Assembly (NCBI RefSeq): GCF_900100015.1
Contig: NZ_FNDD01000027.1
Span: 17,769-81,768 of the forward strand
Origin: Vibrio xiamenensis
GTDB taxonomy: Bacteria; Pseudomonadota; Gammaproteobacteria; Enterobacterales; Vibrionaceae
Length of the DNA stretch: 64,000 nucleotides
Reading direction: 5' to 3'
This document shows positions 53,870 through 61,375 of the stretch, piece by piece; the stretch's first letter is position 1, and the number at the start of each line of letters is the position of its first letter. The position numbers and the translations under genes are program-made. The notes under the pieces are model-generated. The model made no database searches and was not told the DNA's origin. It was given only the letters and a program-made list of their open reading frames with translations.

Positions 53870-54820
53870 ATGAGTAAAAGTAAATACGCAGAACCCGAAT
53901 TTCGCCTTTCCATGCTGCATCCTCGTAACTGGGGCGTGTGGCTCGGGTTTGGTCTGCTCGCGCTATTCGTCAACATTCTTCCTTACGCGGTGCTGCTTAA
54001 AGTTGGCCGCGGCGTGGGCAAATTCGCCATGCGCTTTGGTAAATCGCGCGTCAAAGTGGCCTCTCGCAACCTAGAACTTGCCTTTCCAGAGATGGACGCC
54101 AAACGCCGCCAAGAGTTTGTAGAAGAGAACTTCAAAAACACCGGTATGGCGCTGATTGAAACCGGCATTACCTGGTTTTGGCCGACCTGGCGTTTTAAGC
54201 GCTTAATCGTTGAAAAAGATGTCCAGATCCTGCGTGAACACGATGCCAACGGCAAAGGGGTTTTGCTGTGCTGTGTGCATGCATTAAACCTTGAAATCAC
54301 CGCGCGTGCATTGGGCGTGCTTGGGGTGGGTGGCTACGGTGCGTTTCGCCCACACAACAACGAAGCTTACAACTACATTCAGTACAAAGGCCGTTCTCAC
54401 GATGGCAATAAGCTGATTGACCGTAAAGACCTTAAGCAAATGATTCGCATACTGCGTAAAGGCGAGCGCCTGTTCTACCTGCCAGACCACGACTACGGAC
54501 GCAATAAGTCAGTCTTTGTGCCGTTCTTCGCCATTGAAGATGCGTGTACCACTACTGGCACCAGCATTCTTGCCTACACAACTAACTGTGCCATTGTGCC
54601 GGGTTCTGGCTTTAGAAACGCTGACGGTAAATATGAAATCATCGCCGATAAATCGATTGAAGCCGATTATCCGCAAAAAGATGAAAAAGCGGCGGCAGCG
54701 TATATGAACCAATACGTGGAAGAGTTGATTTTACGTGCGCCGGAACAATGGATGTGGCTGCACAAGCGCTTTAAAACCATGGAAGATGAAAACGCGCCGA
54801 AAGGCATCCGTTACAAATAA
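53870..54820 (+). CDS. lpxL: lipid A late acyltransferase, LpxL (HtrB) type
   Basis: Adds the first secondary acyl chain to Kdo-lipid IVA. The 316 residues start with SKYAEPEFRLSMLHPRNWGVW, have a membrane anchor (about 24-45), the catalytic CVHALNLEI motif (H-x4-E, the LpxL form), GAFRPHNN, YLPDHDYGRNKSVFVPFF and PEQWMWLHKRFKT near the end. It differs from the HxxxxD-type LpxM at 35606-36583. It directly follows slmA, as acyltransferase genes do in V. cholerae. Confidence 0.88.
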   Translation: MSKSKYAEPEFRLSMLHPRNWGVWLGFGLLALFVNILPYAVLLKVGRGVGKFAMRFGKSRVKVASRNLELAFPEMDAKRRQEFVEENFKNTGMALIETGITWFWPTWRFKRLIVEKDVQILREHDANGKGVLLCCVHALNLEITARALGVLGVGGYGAFRPHNNEAYNYIQYKGRSHDGNKLIDRKDLKQMIRILRKGERLFYLPDHDYGRNKSVFVPFFAIEDACTTTGTSILAYTTNCAIVPGSGFRNADGKYEIIADKSIEADYPQKDEKAAAAYMNQYVEELILRAPEQWMWLHKRFKTMEDENAPKGIRYK

Positions 54821-54842
54821 CTCGCCTAGATAACAACAACAC

Positions 54843-54866
54843 AAAAGAGCCCAAATGGGCTCTTTT
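54843..54866. terminator. bidirectional terminator between lpxL and pyrE
   Basis: An 11-bp perfect stem AAAAGAGCCCA / TGGGCTCTTTT with an AA loop lies between convergent genes and has the A/T runs needed in both directions. Confidence 0.88.
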
Positions 54867-54899
54867 CGTTTAAGGGCATTTCTTTGCTAGCTAAGCCGA

Positions 54900-55544
54900 T
54901 TAAATGCCGTACTCAGCGCGGTAGTCTTTCACCGCTTGCAGATGCTCATTCGCTTGACCATTTTGCTCAAGGTAAGCAATCAAATCACCAAGGCTGACAA
55001 TCGAAATCACCGCGCAGCCAAAGTCACGTTCAACTTCTTGAATCGCAGACAATTCACCCTTGCCTTTTTCTTGGCGATCAATCGCTACCAACACGCCTGC
55101 TAAGTCAGCGCCGTTGGCTTTAATAGTTTGCATCGATTCACGAATCGCGGTACCTGCGGTGATCACATCGTCCACCAGCATAACGCGACCTTCCAGTGCG
55201 CTACCGACAAGATTGCCGCCTTCACCGTGGTCTTTAGCTTCTTTACGGTTAAAGCAGTAAGGCGTATCGATATCGTGGCGATCCGCTAACGCGACAGCGG
55301 TTGTCGTCGCGATTGGAATGCCTTTGTAAGCTGGGCCAAATAGTACGTCGAATTCGATACCAGAATCCGCCAGTGCCGCAGCGTAAAAACGCCCTAGGCG
55401 CGCTAAATCACGGCCAGTGTTAAACAGTCCAGCGTTAAAAAAATACGGGCTTTTACGGCCTGATTTCAAAGTAAACTCACCAAACTTAAGAACACCTTTC
55501 TCAAGTGCAAACTCAATAAATTCACGCTGGTATGCTTTCATCAC
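54900..55544 (-). CDS. pyrE: orotate phosphoribosyltransferase
   Basis: Makes orotidine monophosphate from orotate and PRPP in pyrimidine synthesis. The 214 residues contain SGRKSPYFFNAG (orotate contact), GPAYKGIPIA, the flexible catalytic loop FNRKEAKDHGEGG, and the PRPP-binding VMLVDDVITAGTAIRE (about 120-135). It begins MMKAYQ, so either Met could be used. The 321-bp gap to rph contains a terminator hairpin (a possible UTP-sensitive attenuator as in E. coli rph-pyrE) and an ERIC-like element. Confidence 0.97.
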   Translation of the reverse strand: MMKAYQREFIEFALEKGVLKFGEFTLKSGRKSPYFFNAGLFNTGRDLARLGRFYAAALADSGIEFDVLFGPAYKGIPIATTTAVALADRHDIDTPYCFNRKEAKDHGEGGNLVGSALEGRVMLVDDVITAGTAIRESMQTIKANGADLAGVLVAIDRQEKGKGELSAIQEVERDFGCAVISIVSLGDLIAYLEQNGQANEHLQAVKDYRAEYGI

Positions 55545-55656
55545 TTTCTCTCTTCTTTTATTTACTGATTATCACAAAACTACTTTGTCACTATCGGCGA
55601 CCACAACATCTTCGATCGCCGAATTAAACTCTCTCTATCGCTGATAATATCCCTGC

Positions 55657-55672
55657 GCGCAGCAAACAACGC
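55657..55672. repeat. 16-bp direct repeat, copy 1
   Basis: GCGCAGCAAACAACGC here matches GCGCAGCAAGCAACGC at 55786-55801 in 15 of 16 bases. The second copy lies inside the ERIC-like palindrome, so this may be a remnant of an element end or of a partial duplication. Confidence 0.6.
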
Positions 55673-55701
55673 CTTCATCTAAGTCTACTGGTCACTGTGC
55701 A

Positions 55702-55823
55702 TCGTCAAAGTGGATGGTTTCACAGCTAGGCAGCCAGTGGTTTCAACCCTATGAGCATACTTTTGTATGTGATTAGGGGGAAACCGCGCAGCAAGCAACG
55801 CTGTGGAGACATCCACGAAGACG
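55702..55823. repeat. ERIC-like intergenic palindrome
   Basis: An imperfect palindrome of about 121 bp centred at 55762.5. The core reads CCCTATGAGCATAC-TTTT-GTATGTGATTAGGGG, matching the ERIC core positions GAGC-TAC----GTA-GTGA-T-GGGG. The outer arms GTGGATGGTTTCACAGC (55710-55726) and GCTGTGGAGACATCCAC (55800-55816) pair with 14 of 17 bases, and CGTC/GACG closes the ends. Length and core agree with enterobacterial repetitive intergenic consensus elements, which are mobile non-coding repeats known in Vibrio. Confidence 0.8.
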
Positions 55824-55837
55824 AAAAAAAGACAAAA

Positions 55838-55863
55838 AAATAGCCCCCAAATGGGAGCTACTA
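55838..55863 (-). terminator. rph terminator / possible pyrE attenuator
   Basis: On the minus strand TAGCTCCC-ATTT-GGGGGCTA (one wobble) is followed by T7, directly after the rph stop. In E. coli a terminator at this position attenuates pyrE according to UTP-dependent coupling with rph translation. The same control is plausible here but not shown. Confidence 0.75.
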
Positions 55864-55865
55864 GA

Positions 55866-56585
55866 TCAATTACTTTCCAACGCCTTCTTCTGCGTTTCAA
55901 CAATATCGGCAATGCCTTTTCGCGCTACGGCTAATAAATCCATCAGCTCTTCGTGAGTAAACGGTTCGCCTTCTGCGGTGCCTTGCACTTCAATCATGCG
56001 GCCATCTTCGGTCATCACCACATTCATATCGGTATCTGCGGCTGAATCTTCCACGTACTCTAAATCACACAGAATATCTTCGCCTAGAATACCAACCGAA
56101 ACGGCTGCCACATGGCTCTTCATTGGGTTCTTTTTCAACGCGCCTTTGGCAACGAGATGAGCAAAAGCATCTGCCATTGCGACACTTGCGCCGGTAATAG
56201 AAGCTGTACGTGTACCGCCATCCGCTTGAATCACGTCACAGTCAACGGTGATCATTAAGTCTGGCATTGCTTCTAGGTCTACCACTGCACGTAAGCTGCG
56301 CGCGATCAGACGTTGAATTTCTAGCGTACGGCCACCTTGTTTGCCGCTTGATGCTTCACGGCGATTACGTGTATGCGTCGCGCGTGGCAACATGCCGTAT
56401 TCTGCCGTTACCCAGCCCTTACCTTGTCCTTTTAACCAACGTGGCACGCTCTCTTCAACAGAGGCGTTACACAACACTTTGGTGTTGCCGAATTCCACCA
56501 ACACTGAGCCTTCAGCGTAAGCAGTATAATTGCGGGTGATTTTAATTGGGCGAACTTGATCCGCCTTGCGATCGTTTGGACGCAT
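55866..56585 (-). CDS. rph: ribonuclease PH
   Basis: A phosphorolytic 3'-5' exoribonuclease trimming tRNA 3' ends. The 239 residues start MRPNDRKADQVRPI and contain GSVLVEFGNTKVLCNASVEE, EYGMLPRATHTRNRREA, GRTLEIQRLIARSLRAVVD (phosphate/RNA-binding), TVDCDVIQADGGTRTASI, and VVMTEDGRMIEVQGTAEG. It is full length, unlike the frameshifted rph of some E. coli K-12 lines. It diverges from yicC. Confidence 0.97.
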   Translation of the reverse strand: MRPNDRKADQVRPIKITRNYTAYAEGSVLVEFGNTKVLCNASVEESVPRWLKGQGKGWVTAEYGMLPRATHTRNRREASSGKQGGRTLEIQRLIARSLRAVVDLEAMPDLMITVDCDVIQADGGTRTASITGASVAMADAFAHLVAKGALKKNPMKSHVAAVSVGILGEDILCDLEYVEDSAADTDMNVVMTEDGRMIEVQGTAEGEPFTHEELMDLLAVARKGIADIVETQKKALESN

Positions 56586-56631
56586 GGGTAATTACCTTTG
56601 GGTCGAGTACGACGAATTGGATTGGTTGCGC

Positions 56632-56637
56632 ATTATA
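56632..56637 (-). promoter_or_regulatory. -10 box of the rph promoter
   Basis: TATAAT on the minus strand, followed by GCGC, about 50 bp before the rph start. No good -35 was found at 17 bp, so activity may rely on a weak -35 or an activator. The same TATAATGCGC stretch follows the rpmB promoter. Confidence 0.45.
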
Positions 56638-56765
56638 TAGGAAGTGACTTTCGGTTCCTAGCCCTGCGCTCAGTCTTAACAATCGGCTTTGCCCTTCGCC
56701 TTGGTTTGTATGCTACTATAACCGCAGATTTCAATTCATATTCTCGGTGAGAACAAGGACACATC

Positions 56766-57632
56766 ATGATCTACAGTATGACCGCATACGCGCGCAAAGA
56801 AGTGAAAAGCGAATGGGGTAGCGCTATCTGGGAAATTCGCTCGGTGAATCAACGCTATTTGGAAACCTACTTCCGTTTGCCTGAGCAATTTCGTGGCATT
56901 GAGCCGGTACTTCGCGAGCGTTTTCGCAAGCGCCTAGCACGCGGTAAAGTCGAGTGTAGCCTGCGCTTTGAAGCCAACCCAGCAGCGAGCACTGAACTGT
57001 CGATCAACACCGCGCTTGCCGAGCAAGTCATCAAAGCGGCTGAGCAAGTAATGCACATGACTGGCGAACTGAGCCGTATCAACCCATTTCAAGTGATGCA
57101 ATGGCCGGGCGTGATGGAAACCGCCGAGCAAGATATGGACACCATTAACAAAGATTTGTTGAGCGCGTTTGATGACGCACTGAGCGAATTTATTGAAGCG
57201 CGTGGCCGTGAAGGCGAAAACATGAAAGCCTTGATTGAAGCACGCTTGAATGCCATCACCGACGAAGTTGTCAAAGTCCGAGCACGCATGCCTGAGATTC
57301 TTGATTGGCAACGCGAGCGCCTGACCAGCAAGTTTGAAGATGCCAAAGTTGAGCTTGACCCAAGCCGCGTCGAGCAAGAATTGATTCTGCTGGCGCAAAA
57401 ATCGGATGTGGCTGAAGAGCTTGATCGCCTTGATTCACACGTGAAAGAAACGCTCAATACCCTGAACAAAGGCGGCGCATGTGGCCGACGTCTTGACTTT
57501 ATGATGCAAGAGTTCAACCGCGAGTCTAACACCCTAGCCTCAAAATCAATCTCAACCGACATCACCGCCTCAGGCGTCGAGCTCAAAGTGCTCATCGAGC
57601 AAATGCGTGAGCAGATCCAGAATATTGAGTGA
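56766..57632 (+). CDS. yicC: YicC family endoribonuclease
   Basis: 288 residues with the YicC_N domain (SMTAYARKE start, EIRSVNQRYLETYFRLPEQ, RGKVECSLRF) and the C-terminal DUF1732 domain (ELDRLDSHVKETL and the NRESNTLASKS motif). The family has recently been described as endoribonucleases. The gene is complete. Its 3' end is a known integration hot spot, for example for SXT-mobilised genomic islands in Vibrio, and a foreign integrase gene follows here. Confidence 0.93.
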   Translation: MIYSMTAYARKEVKSEWGSAIWEIRSVNQRYLETYFRLPEQFRGIEPVLRERFRKRLARGKVECSLRFEANPAASTELSINTALAEQVIKAAEQVMHMTGELSRINPFQVMQWPGVMETAEQDMDTINKDLLSAFDDALSEFIEARGREGENMKALIEARLNAITDEVVKVRARMPEILDWQRERLTSKFEDAKVELDPSRVEQELILLAQKSDVAEELDRLDSHVKETLNTLNKGGACGRRLDFMMQEFNRESNTLASKSISTDITASGVELKVLIEQMREQIQNIE

Positions 57633-57660
57633 CATTCCATGAAAAATCAAAAGCAACCAA
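57600..57660. other. probable left attachment site of the island (attL region)
   Basis: The change from the yicC 3' end (which stays intact) to AT-rich foreign DNA occurs here, 160-220 bp before the integrase. The core repeat cannot be defined because the right junction is outside the window. Confidence 0.4.
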
Positions 57661-57705
57661 AAGCGAAACAAAACAACAACTTAAATTGAAATTAAATTTC
57701 ATAAC

Positions 57706-57732
57706 GTTGCACTAAATGTCTTAAGGTTGCAC
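57706..57732 (+). repeat. two TAAnGTTGCAC direct repeats, 20 bp apart
   Basis: GTTGCAC occurs at 57706-57712 and 57726-57732, exactly 20 bp (about two helical turns) apart, each preceded by TAA and one base. Such same-face repeats next to an att site are candidates for integrase arm-type or excisionase binding sites. Confidence 0.55.
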
Positions 57733-57736
57733 CTGA

Positions 57737-57800
57737 GTGGTTACAGAAATGGGTACACAAATTTCTAGATTTGTGTATTATCCTTCTAACCTGTAACCAC
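57737..57800. promoter_or_regulatory. nested inverted repeats upstream of the integrase
   Basis: A perfect 10-bp outer pair GTGGTTACAG (57737-57746) and CTGTAACCAC (57791-57800) encloses a perfect 9-bp inner pair TACACAAAT / ATTTGTGTA (57754-57777), with nearly coincident centres. A possible -10 box TATTAT (57776-57781) overlaps the inner repeat. It ends 17 bp before the integrase start, so it may be an operator for integrase control or part of the recombination site. Confidence 0.65.
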
Positions 57801-57817
57801 TTGGGAAATGATGTTTC

Positions 57818-59089
57818 ATGAATGACGCTCAACTAAAATCACTTGTTAAGAAAGGGAAGCAATGTCGGGTTGCCGTCGGTAACGGGCTATATTTCCGCAT
57901 TTCAGCTCAGGGAACACCCTTTTGGATTTTTCGATATTCTCATGGCGGCCAACGCAAACAAATGTCAATGTCTCAGTATGGGAAGCCTCCATTGGGGATG
58001 TCACTAAGTGAAGCGAGGGAACGTACATTAGAACTCAAGGCGATGGTAAAGAGAGGCGTTGACCCACTTGTAGAGAAAAATAGAGCAAAGATTTCTAAGT
58101 TAAAATTAGTAGATGAGTTGGCTAATGACTGGCTTTCTCAAACAAGTAAGCACCTCAAGAACCCTCAGATCCCTCAAAGGGTGTATTCCAAAGATATTTC
58201 CCCAAAGCTTGGTAAACTTCCCGTAGAAGATGTTAACCCTAGAGATATTTTGGATGTTGTTAGACAAATCAACGAGTCTGGTAGGCCAACAATTTCAAAT
58301 GATGCCCTAACTTATCTAAAGCAACTTTTTAATCATGCAATCAAACTAGGCTTAGTTAGGCATAACCCTGCAATAGCATTTAATGTCAAAGATGCAGGTG
58401 GCATAGAAAAATCTAGAGAACGAGTTCTTTCTCTTGACGAGCTTGAAACTGTTTTCCAAGTATTCAGAGAAAATTCCGACATTTTCACGAGAGAAAATTT
58501 ATTGGCAGTTGCCCTACTCGTTGTTCTAGCAACAAGAAAAGGCGAGCTAATCGCCGCCAAGTGGGAAGAGTTCGACTTTACTAATCTAGTTTGGAAGCTT
58601 CCAGCCGAACGAGCTAAAAATGGTCTAGGAATAGATATCCCAATCCCTGAGCAATGCTTAGCATTGTTCGCTGAACTATTTATTAGGGCAAATGGCTCTG
58701 AATACTTATTTCCCTCCAGGAGATCAAGCAAGAGACGAGGTTATATTTCTGATGACACTCTCAACCATGCATTGGCAAAATTATTTGGCCGAAAAGTAGA
58801 TTCAAAGAAGAAACCATACCCTAATATCTTGGGTGAGGCGGGAATAGAATATTTTATCATTCATGATCTTCGCAGAACATGCAGAAGTCTATTGGCTGAA
58901 AACAATGTTCCTAGTCATGTCGCGGAACGTTGCCTGAACCACAAGCTTCGTGGAGTAGAAGGGATATATGATCGCTATGATTACTTCAAAGAGCGTAAAG
59001 AAGCTCTTGAATTACTAGCTATTAAGATAGCTCCACTAGCAGGAAACCCATCACCTGAAATATCAAAAGTCATCGAAGCTTTATCCTAG
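57818..59089 (+). CDS. int: tyrosine recombinase (P4-type integrase)
   Basis: Integrates and excises the island. The 423 residues comprise an N-terminal DUF4102-like arm-binding region (GLYFRISAQGTPFWIFRYSH, about 24-42), a SAM-like core-binding domain (about 97-190), and the catalytic domain with R240 (LATRKGEL), H349-x-x-R352 (HDLRRTCRS), H375 (LNHKL) and the probable nucleophile Y384 (GIYDRYDY). All catalytic positions look intact, so the enzyme should be active. It is the first gene after yicC and reads away from it. Confidence 0.93.
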   Translation: MNDAQLKSLVKKGKQCRVAVGNGLYFRISAQGTPFWIFRYSHGGQRKQMSMSQYGKPPLGMSLSEARERTLELKAMVKRGVDPLVEKNRAKISKLKLVDELANDWLSQTSKHLKNPQIPQRVYSKDISPKLGKLPVEDVNPRDILDVVRQINESGRPTISNDALTYLKQLFNHAIKLGLVRHNPAIAFNVKDAGGIEKSRERVLSLDELETVFQVFRENSDIFTRENLLAVALLVVLATRKGELIAAKWEEFDFTNLVWKLPAERAKNGLGIDIPIPEQCLALFAELFIRANGSEYLFPSRRSSKRRGYISDDTLNHALAKLFGRKVDSKKKPYPNILGEAGIEYFIIHDLRRTCRSLLAENNVPSHVAERCLNHKLRGVEGIYDRYDYFKERKEALELLAIKIAPLAGNPSPEISKVIEALS

Positions 59090-59133
59090 TCGGCTCTAGA
59101 AATCAAAGAGCCTTACAAATGGACTAGCTAAAC

Positions 59134-60330
59134 TCAGTCGATTGTGGTTTCACTCATCAAAACACTGACCCTTTGACGGCTTATAGAAAGCTCTCTACCT
59201 ATTTCGGCTCTGTTAATCTTTCCGCTCATAGATAGTTGCAACTTCGCTAAGTCTCTTATCTTTTTTCGTAATTCATTGTTTTTACTTTCTAGTTCCGCTC
59301 CTTTTTTGGGCCCTCGGGGACGTTCAAAAGAGTTGATGACCTGAAAAGCTTCGTGTCGATATGTCACCATTAACAATACAAAAATGTTAGGGTGTCCTAC
59401 TCCTGGATTCATCCAAGCTTCTATATCTTTTGCTTCCCAAAACGCGGCTTCTATTGGGTCAAGAGCCTTCAACACAAATAGAGTAAAGTCTTGCCATGAA
59501 GCAAAATTATCAGGAACAGACTTCGGAAGTCTGATGTAAGTTTTGGGGTATTCTTTTTTGATAAACCTAAGAACAATGCCAGCAATGATGCTTAAATTTT
59601 CATCATTTATTTCGCTGTTCACTCCGCGTTCTATTAAGTCTCTATTGATATACCTCGGATGTTTAGCAAAAGAAGCAGTCCACTTAAAAGCATACGTCGA
59701 GTATTTATACTCTTTAGGTTTTGAGTCATTAATTTTCTGAAGTTCACCTAAATATTCAGATTCAGTATGTTTTAGTGCAGACTCTAGAGCTGATTTAGCT
59801 TTGTAAAATGACCTTTTAGATTGATTTGGATGATGAATTTGGCAATAGCCTGCTGAATCTTCAACTCTTCTCCAACAAAATGCACAGTATGGAATCGAGA
59901 AGGGTGTTTTTCTCAAATAACGACGTGAAGTGCAAGATTTCACATCAAGTAAAGATCCATAAACTGCATTCGCATAAGTTGAAACTGTATCCGTTGCATC
60001 AATTACTGTGATATTTAAGTACTCTCTCACTCTCTCAACTGAGTAGTTTATTCCTCCATTTGAACGAACAAACAGTGCTAAAGAACTAATTATTTTTCCA
60101 CGATGAGCCTTAATCGGGGGAAACAATTTTTGAAAATCGCTTATAAATTCAGCGTCTAGCTTTAATTCTTCTAAGGCACTCAGCACACAAACATAGCCTT
60201 TCTTTGGTTTTGAAGAAATTCGCTTCCCAGTATCCTTAGCTTCTTGCTTTAACTGCATCAATGCTTGATTAACATTTGATTGAAGCTGCCTTGCATCAAG
60301 AACCATCCCCTCCCTCTCGTACCGCGTCAA
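59134..60330 (-). CDS. unrecognised protein with CxxC/CxxH motif and C-terminal HTH
   Basis: 398 residues and no family recognised. Visible are a basic N-terminal third, a probable zinc site C149-x2-C152-x10-C163-x2-H166 (YCAFCWRR...GYCQIHHP), a helical middle part with many aromatic residues, and a C-terminal helix-turn-helix (about 375-394, NRAEIGRELSISRQRVSVL) preceded by a charged helix. It may bind DNA as a regulator or accessory factor of the island. A later Met (MVLDARQ, start 60306) is an alternative. It is convergent with int and divergent from alpA. Confidence 0.7.
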   Translation of the reverse strand: MTRYEREGMVLDARQLQSNVNQALMQLKQEAKDTGKRISSKPKKGYVCVLSALEELKLDAEFISDFQKLFPPIKAHRGKIISSLALFVRSNGGINYSVERVREYLNITVIDATDTVSTYANAVYGSLLDVKSCTSRRYLRKTPFSIPYCAFCWRRVEDSAGYCQIHHPNQSKRSFYKAKSALESALKHTESEYLGELQKINDSKPKEYKYSTYAFKWTASFAKHPRYINRDLIERGVNSEINDENLSIIAGIVLRFIKKEYPKTYIRLPKSVPDNFASWQDFTLFVLKALDPIEAAFWEAKDIEAWMNPGVGHPNIFVLLMVTYRHEAFQVINSFERPRGPKKGAELESKNNELRKKIRDLAKLQLSMSGKINRAEIGRELSISRQRVSVLMSETTID

Positions 60331-60417
60331 TAGAGTTTCCTTTGTTTTTGTAGATATTAACTTTATTCGATTCTAGTGACAATTAATTCAAAGAAATCAG
60401 TTTGGAGAATTAAAGAT

Positions 60418-60612
60418 ATGTCCAATAAAACAATATTAATCCGTTGCGGAGATCTGACAAAAGAACTCGGTGTAAGTAAAAGCACTATATGGAGATGGTG
60501 TAGAAGTGGGGAAATGCCAAAGCCCTTGCAATTGGGGCGCATAATTGCTTGGGAAAGAGCCGTAATCGAACAATGGCTAGAGTCCAAACGCACTCAGGAG
60601 GTCAAGCTATGA
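60418..60612 (+). CDS. AlpA family transcriptional regulator
   Basis: A 64-residue MerR-like winged-helix protein: LIRCGDLTKELGVSKSTIWRW as the HTH, then RSGEMPKPLQLGRIIAWE, the AlpA/excisionase signature. In P4-like elements AlpA activates integrase/excision genes. ATG 60418 fits the family start and has GGAG upstream. A GTG 42 bp earlier would add an unrelated leader. The stop overlaps the next gene's ATG (ATGA), starting a coupled series of genes. Confidence 0.85.
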   Translation: MSNKTILIRCGDLTKELGVSKSTIWRWCRSGEMPKPLQLGRIIAWERAVIEQWLESKRTQEVKL

Positions 60613-61088
60613 ACTCCTCAAAACGTTGTGAGATGTATTGCGCGATCTTACTTGAAAATAACCAAGCTGAACTCGCATTAGTGTCTGAAGAGCACGTTAA
60701 AGAAATTGCATACATGATGGCAGGAGCTATTTGTTATGCAGAACATCAGTATAGCTTTTATGTATCAGATTCCGATATATCAAGCGTAGCTTCTGAAGCT
60801 TCAAATATGTTGATCAATCGACCTGATAGGAATCCAACATACAAGCAAATGCCATTGGTTTTGACTGCAATTCAACGTTACCGCGAGTTTGCTATTCCTC
60901 AACTAGGAGGACAACAGACCCTTTGCATCTCCGATGCTAGCACCCCACCTCCACAACACATAAATAGCGTTGAAATCACAAATAATAGACCGCTAGCGAA
61001 CTTGCTAGCGACAGCCAATCGATGCGACTCAAGAATACTAATTCTATTAGTGCTAGCAGCGATAGCATTGGGAGGCATGTTCCTATGA
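60609..61088 (+). CDS. small protein with C-terminal membrane anchor, function unknown
   Basis: 159 residues, no family recognised. The soluble part holds several Cys and an acidic stretch, and the C-terminus is a single hydrophobic helix (about 142-158, ILILLVLAAIALGGMFL). ATG 60609 is set by an AGGAGGT ribosome-binding site 6 bp upstream and by the 4-bp overlap with alpA. Position in a mobilisation operon between AlpA and a relaxosome-type RHH protein hints at a transfer accessory role, but this is inference. Confidence 0.72.
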   Translation: MNSSKRCEMYCAILLENNQAELALVSEEHVKEIAYMMAGAICYAEHQYSFYVSDSDISSVASEASNMLINRPDRNPTYKQMPLVLTAIQRYREFAIPQLGGQQTLCISDASTPPPQHINSVEITNNRPLANLLATANRCDSRILILLVLAAIALGGMFL

Positions 61089-61375
61089 GTGAATTCACTA
61101 GTAAGACTTATGGAGTCAGATTTACAGCTGATGTTGAGGCACAAATTCAGCGTGAAGCGGATCGGACGGGTCAATCAAAAACTGAAGTTATCAGGGCTGC
61201 CACTGTCAGGCAGCTGAGCCAAGCGTCTATCGAACTACAAATGAAACAGCTAGAACTTCGCCTCCTTCGCAATAGTTTCGAAATGAATAGCGCAATTGTG
61301 GGGTTAACTGATGAACAAAGAAATCAAGCAGCAAAAGCGTTCAACCAATCAATTGGACAGGAGTTAATATCATGA
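61085..61375 (+). CDS. ribbon-helix-helix relaxosome accessory protein (TrwA/TraY-like position)
   Basis: A 96-residue protein with an N-terminal RHH DNA-binding motif (about 7-40, YGVRFTADVEAQIQREADRT then SKTEVIRAATVRQL) and a helical C-terminal half. In R388 the order trwA (RHH) - trwB (coupling) - trwC (relaxase) is the same as here, so it probably binds oriT and represses its own operon. ATG 61085 overlaps the preceding stop as ATGA. An upstream in-frame start would add 21 residues inside the previous gene. Confidence 0.78.
   Translation: MSEFTSKTYGVRFTADVEAQIQREADRTGQSKTEVIRAATVRQLSQASIELQMKQLELRLLRNSFEMNSAIVGLTDEQRNQAAKAFNQSIGQELIS

Noticed and set aside
57633..57660. yicC as a broken gene
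   Set aside because: The frame keeps a normal 288-residue length and conserved C-terminus, so integration has preserved it.
59092..59112. GGCTCT / AGAGCC hairpin between int and the 398-residue gene
   Set aside because: Stem of only 6 bp and no T tract, so not called a terminator.
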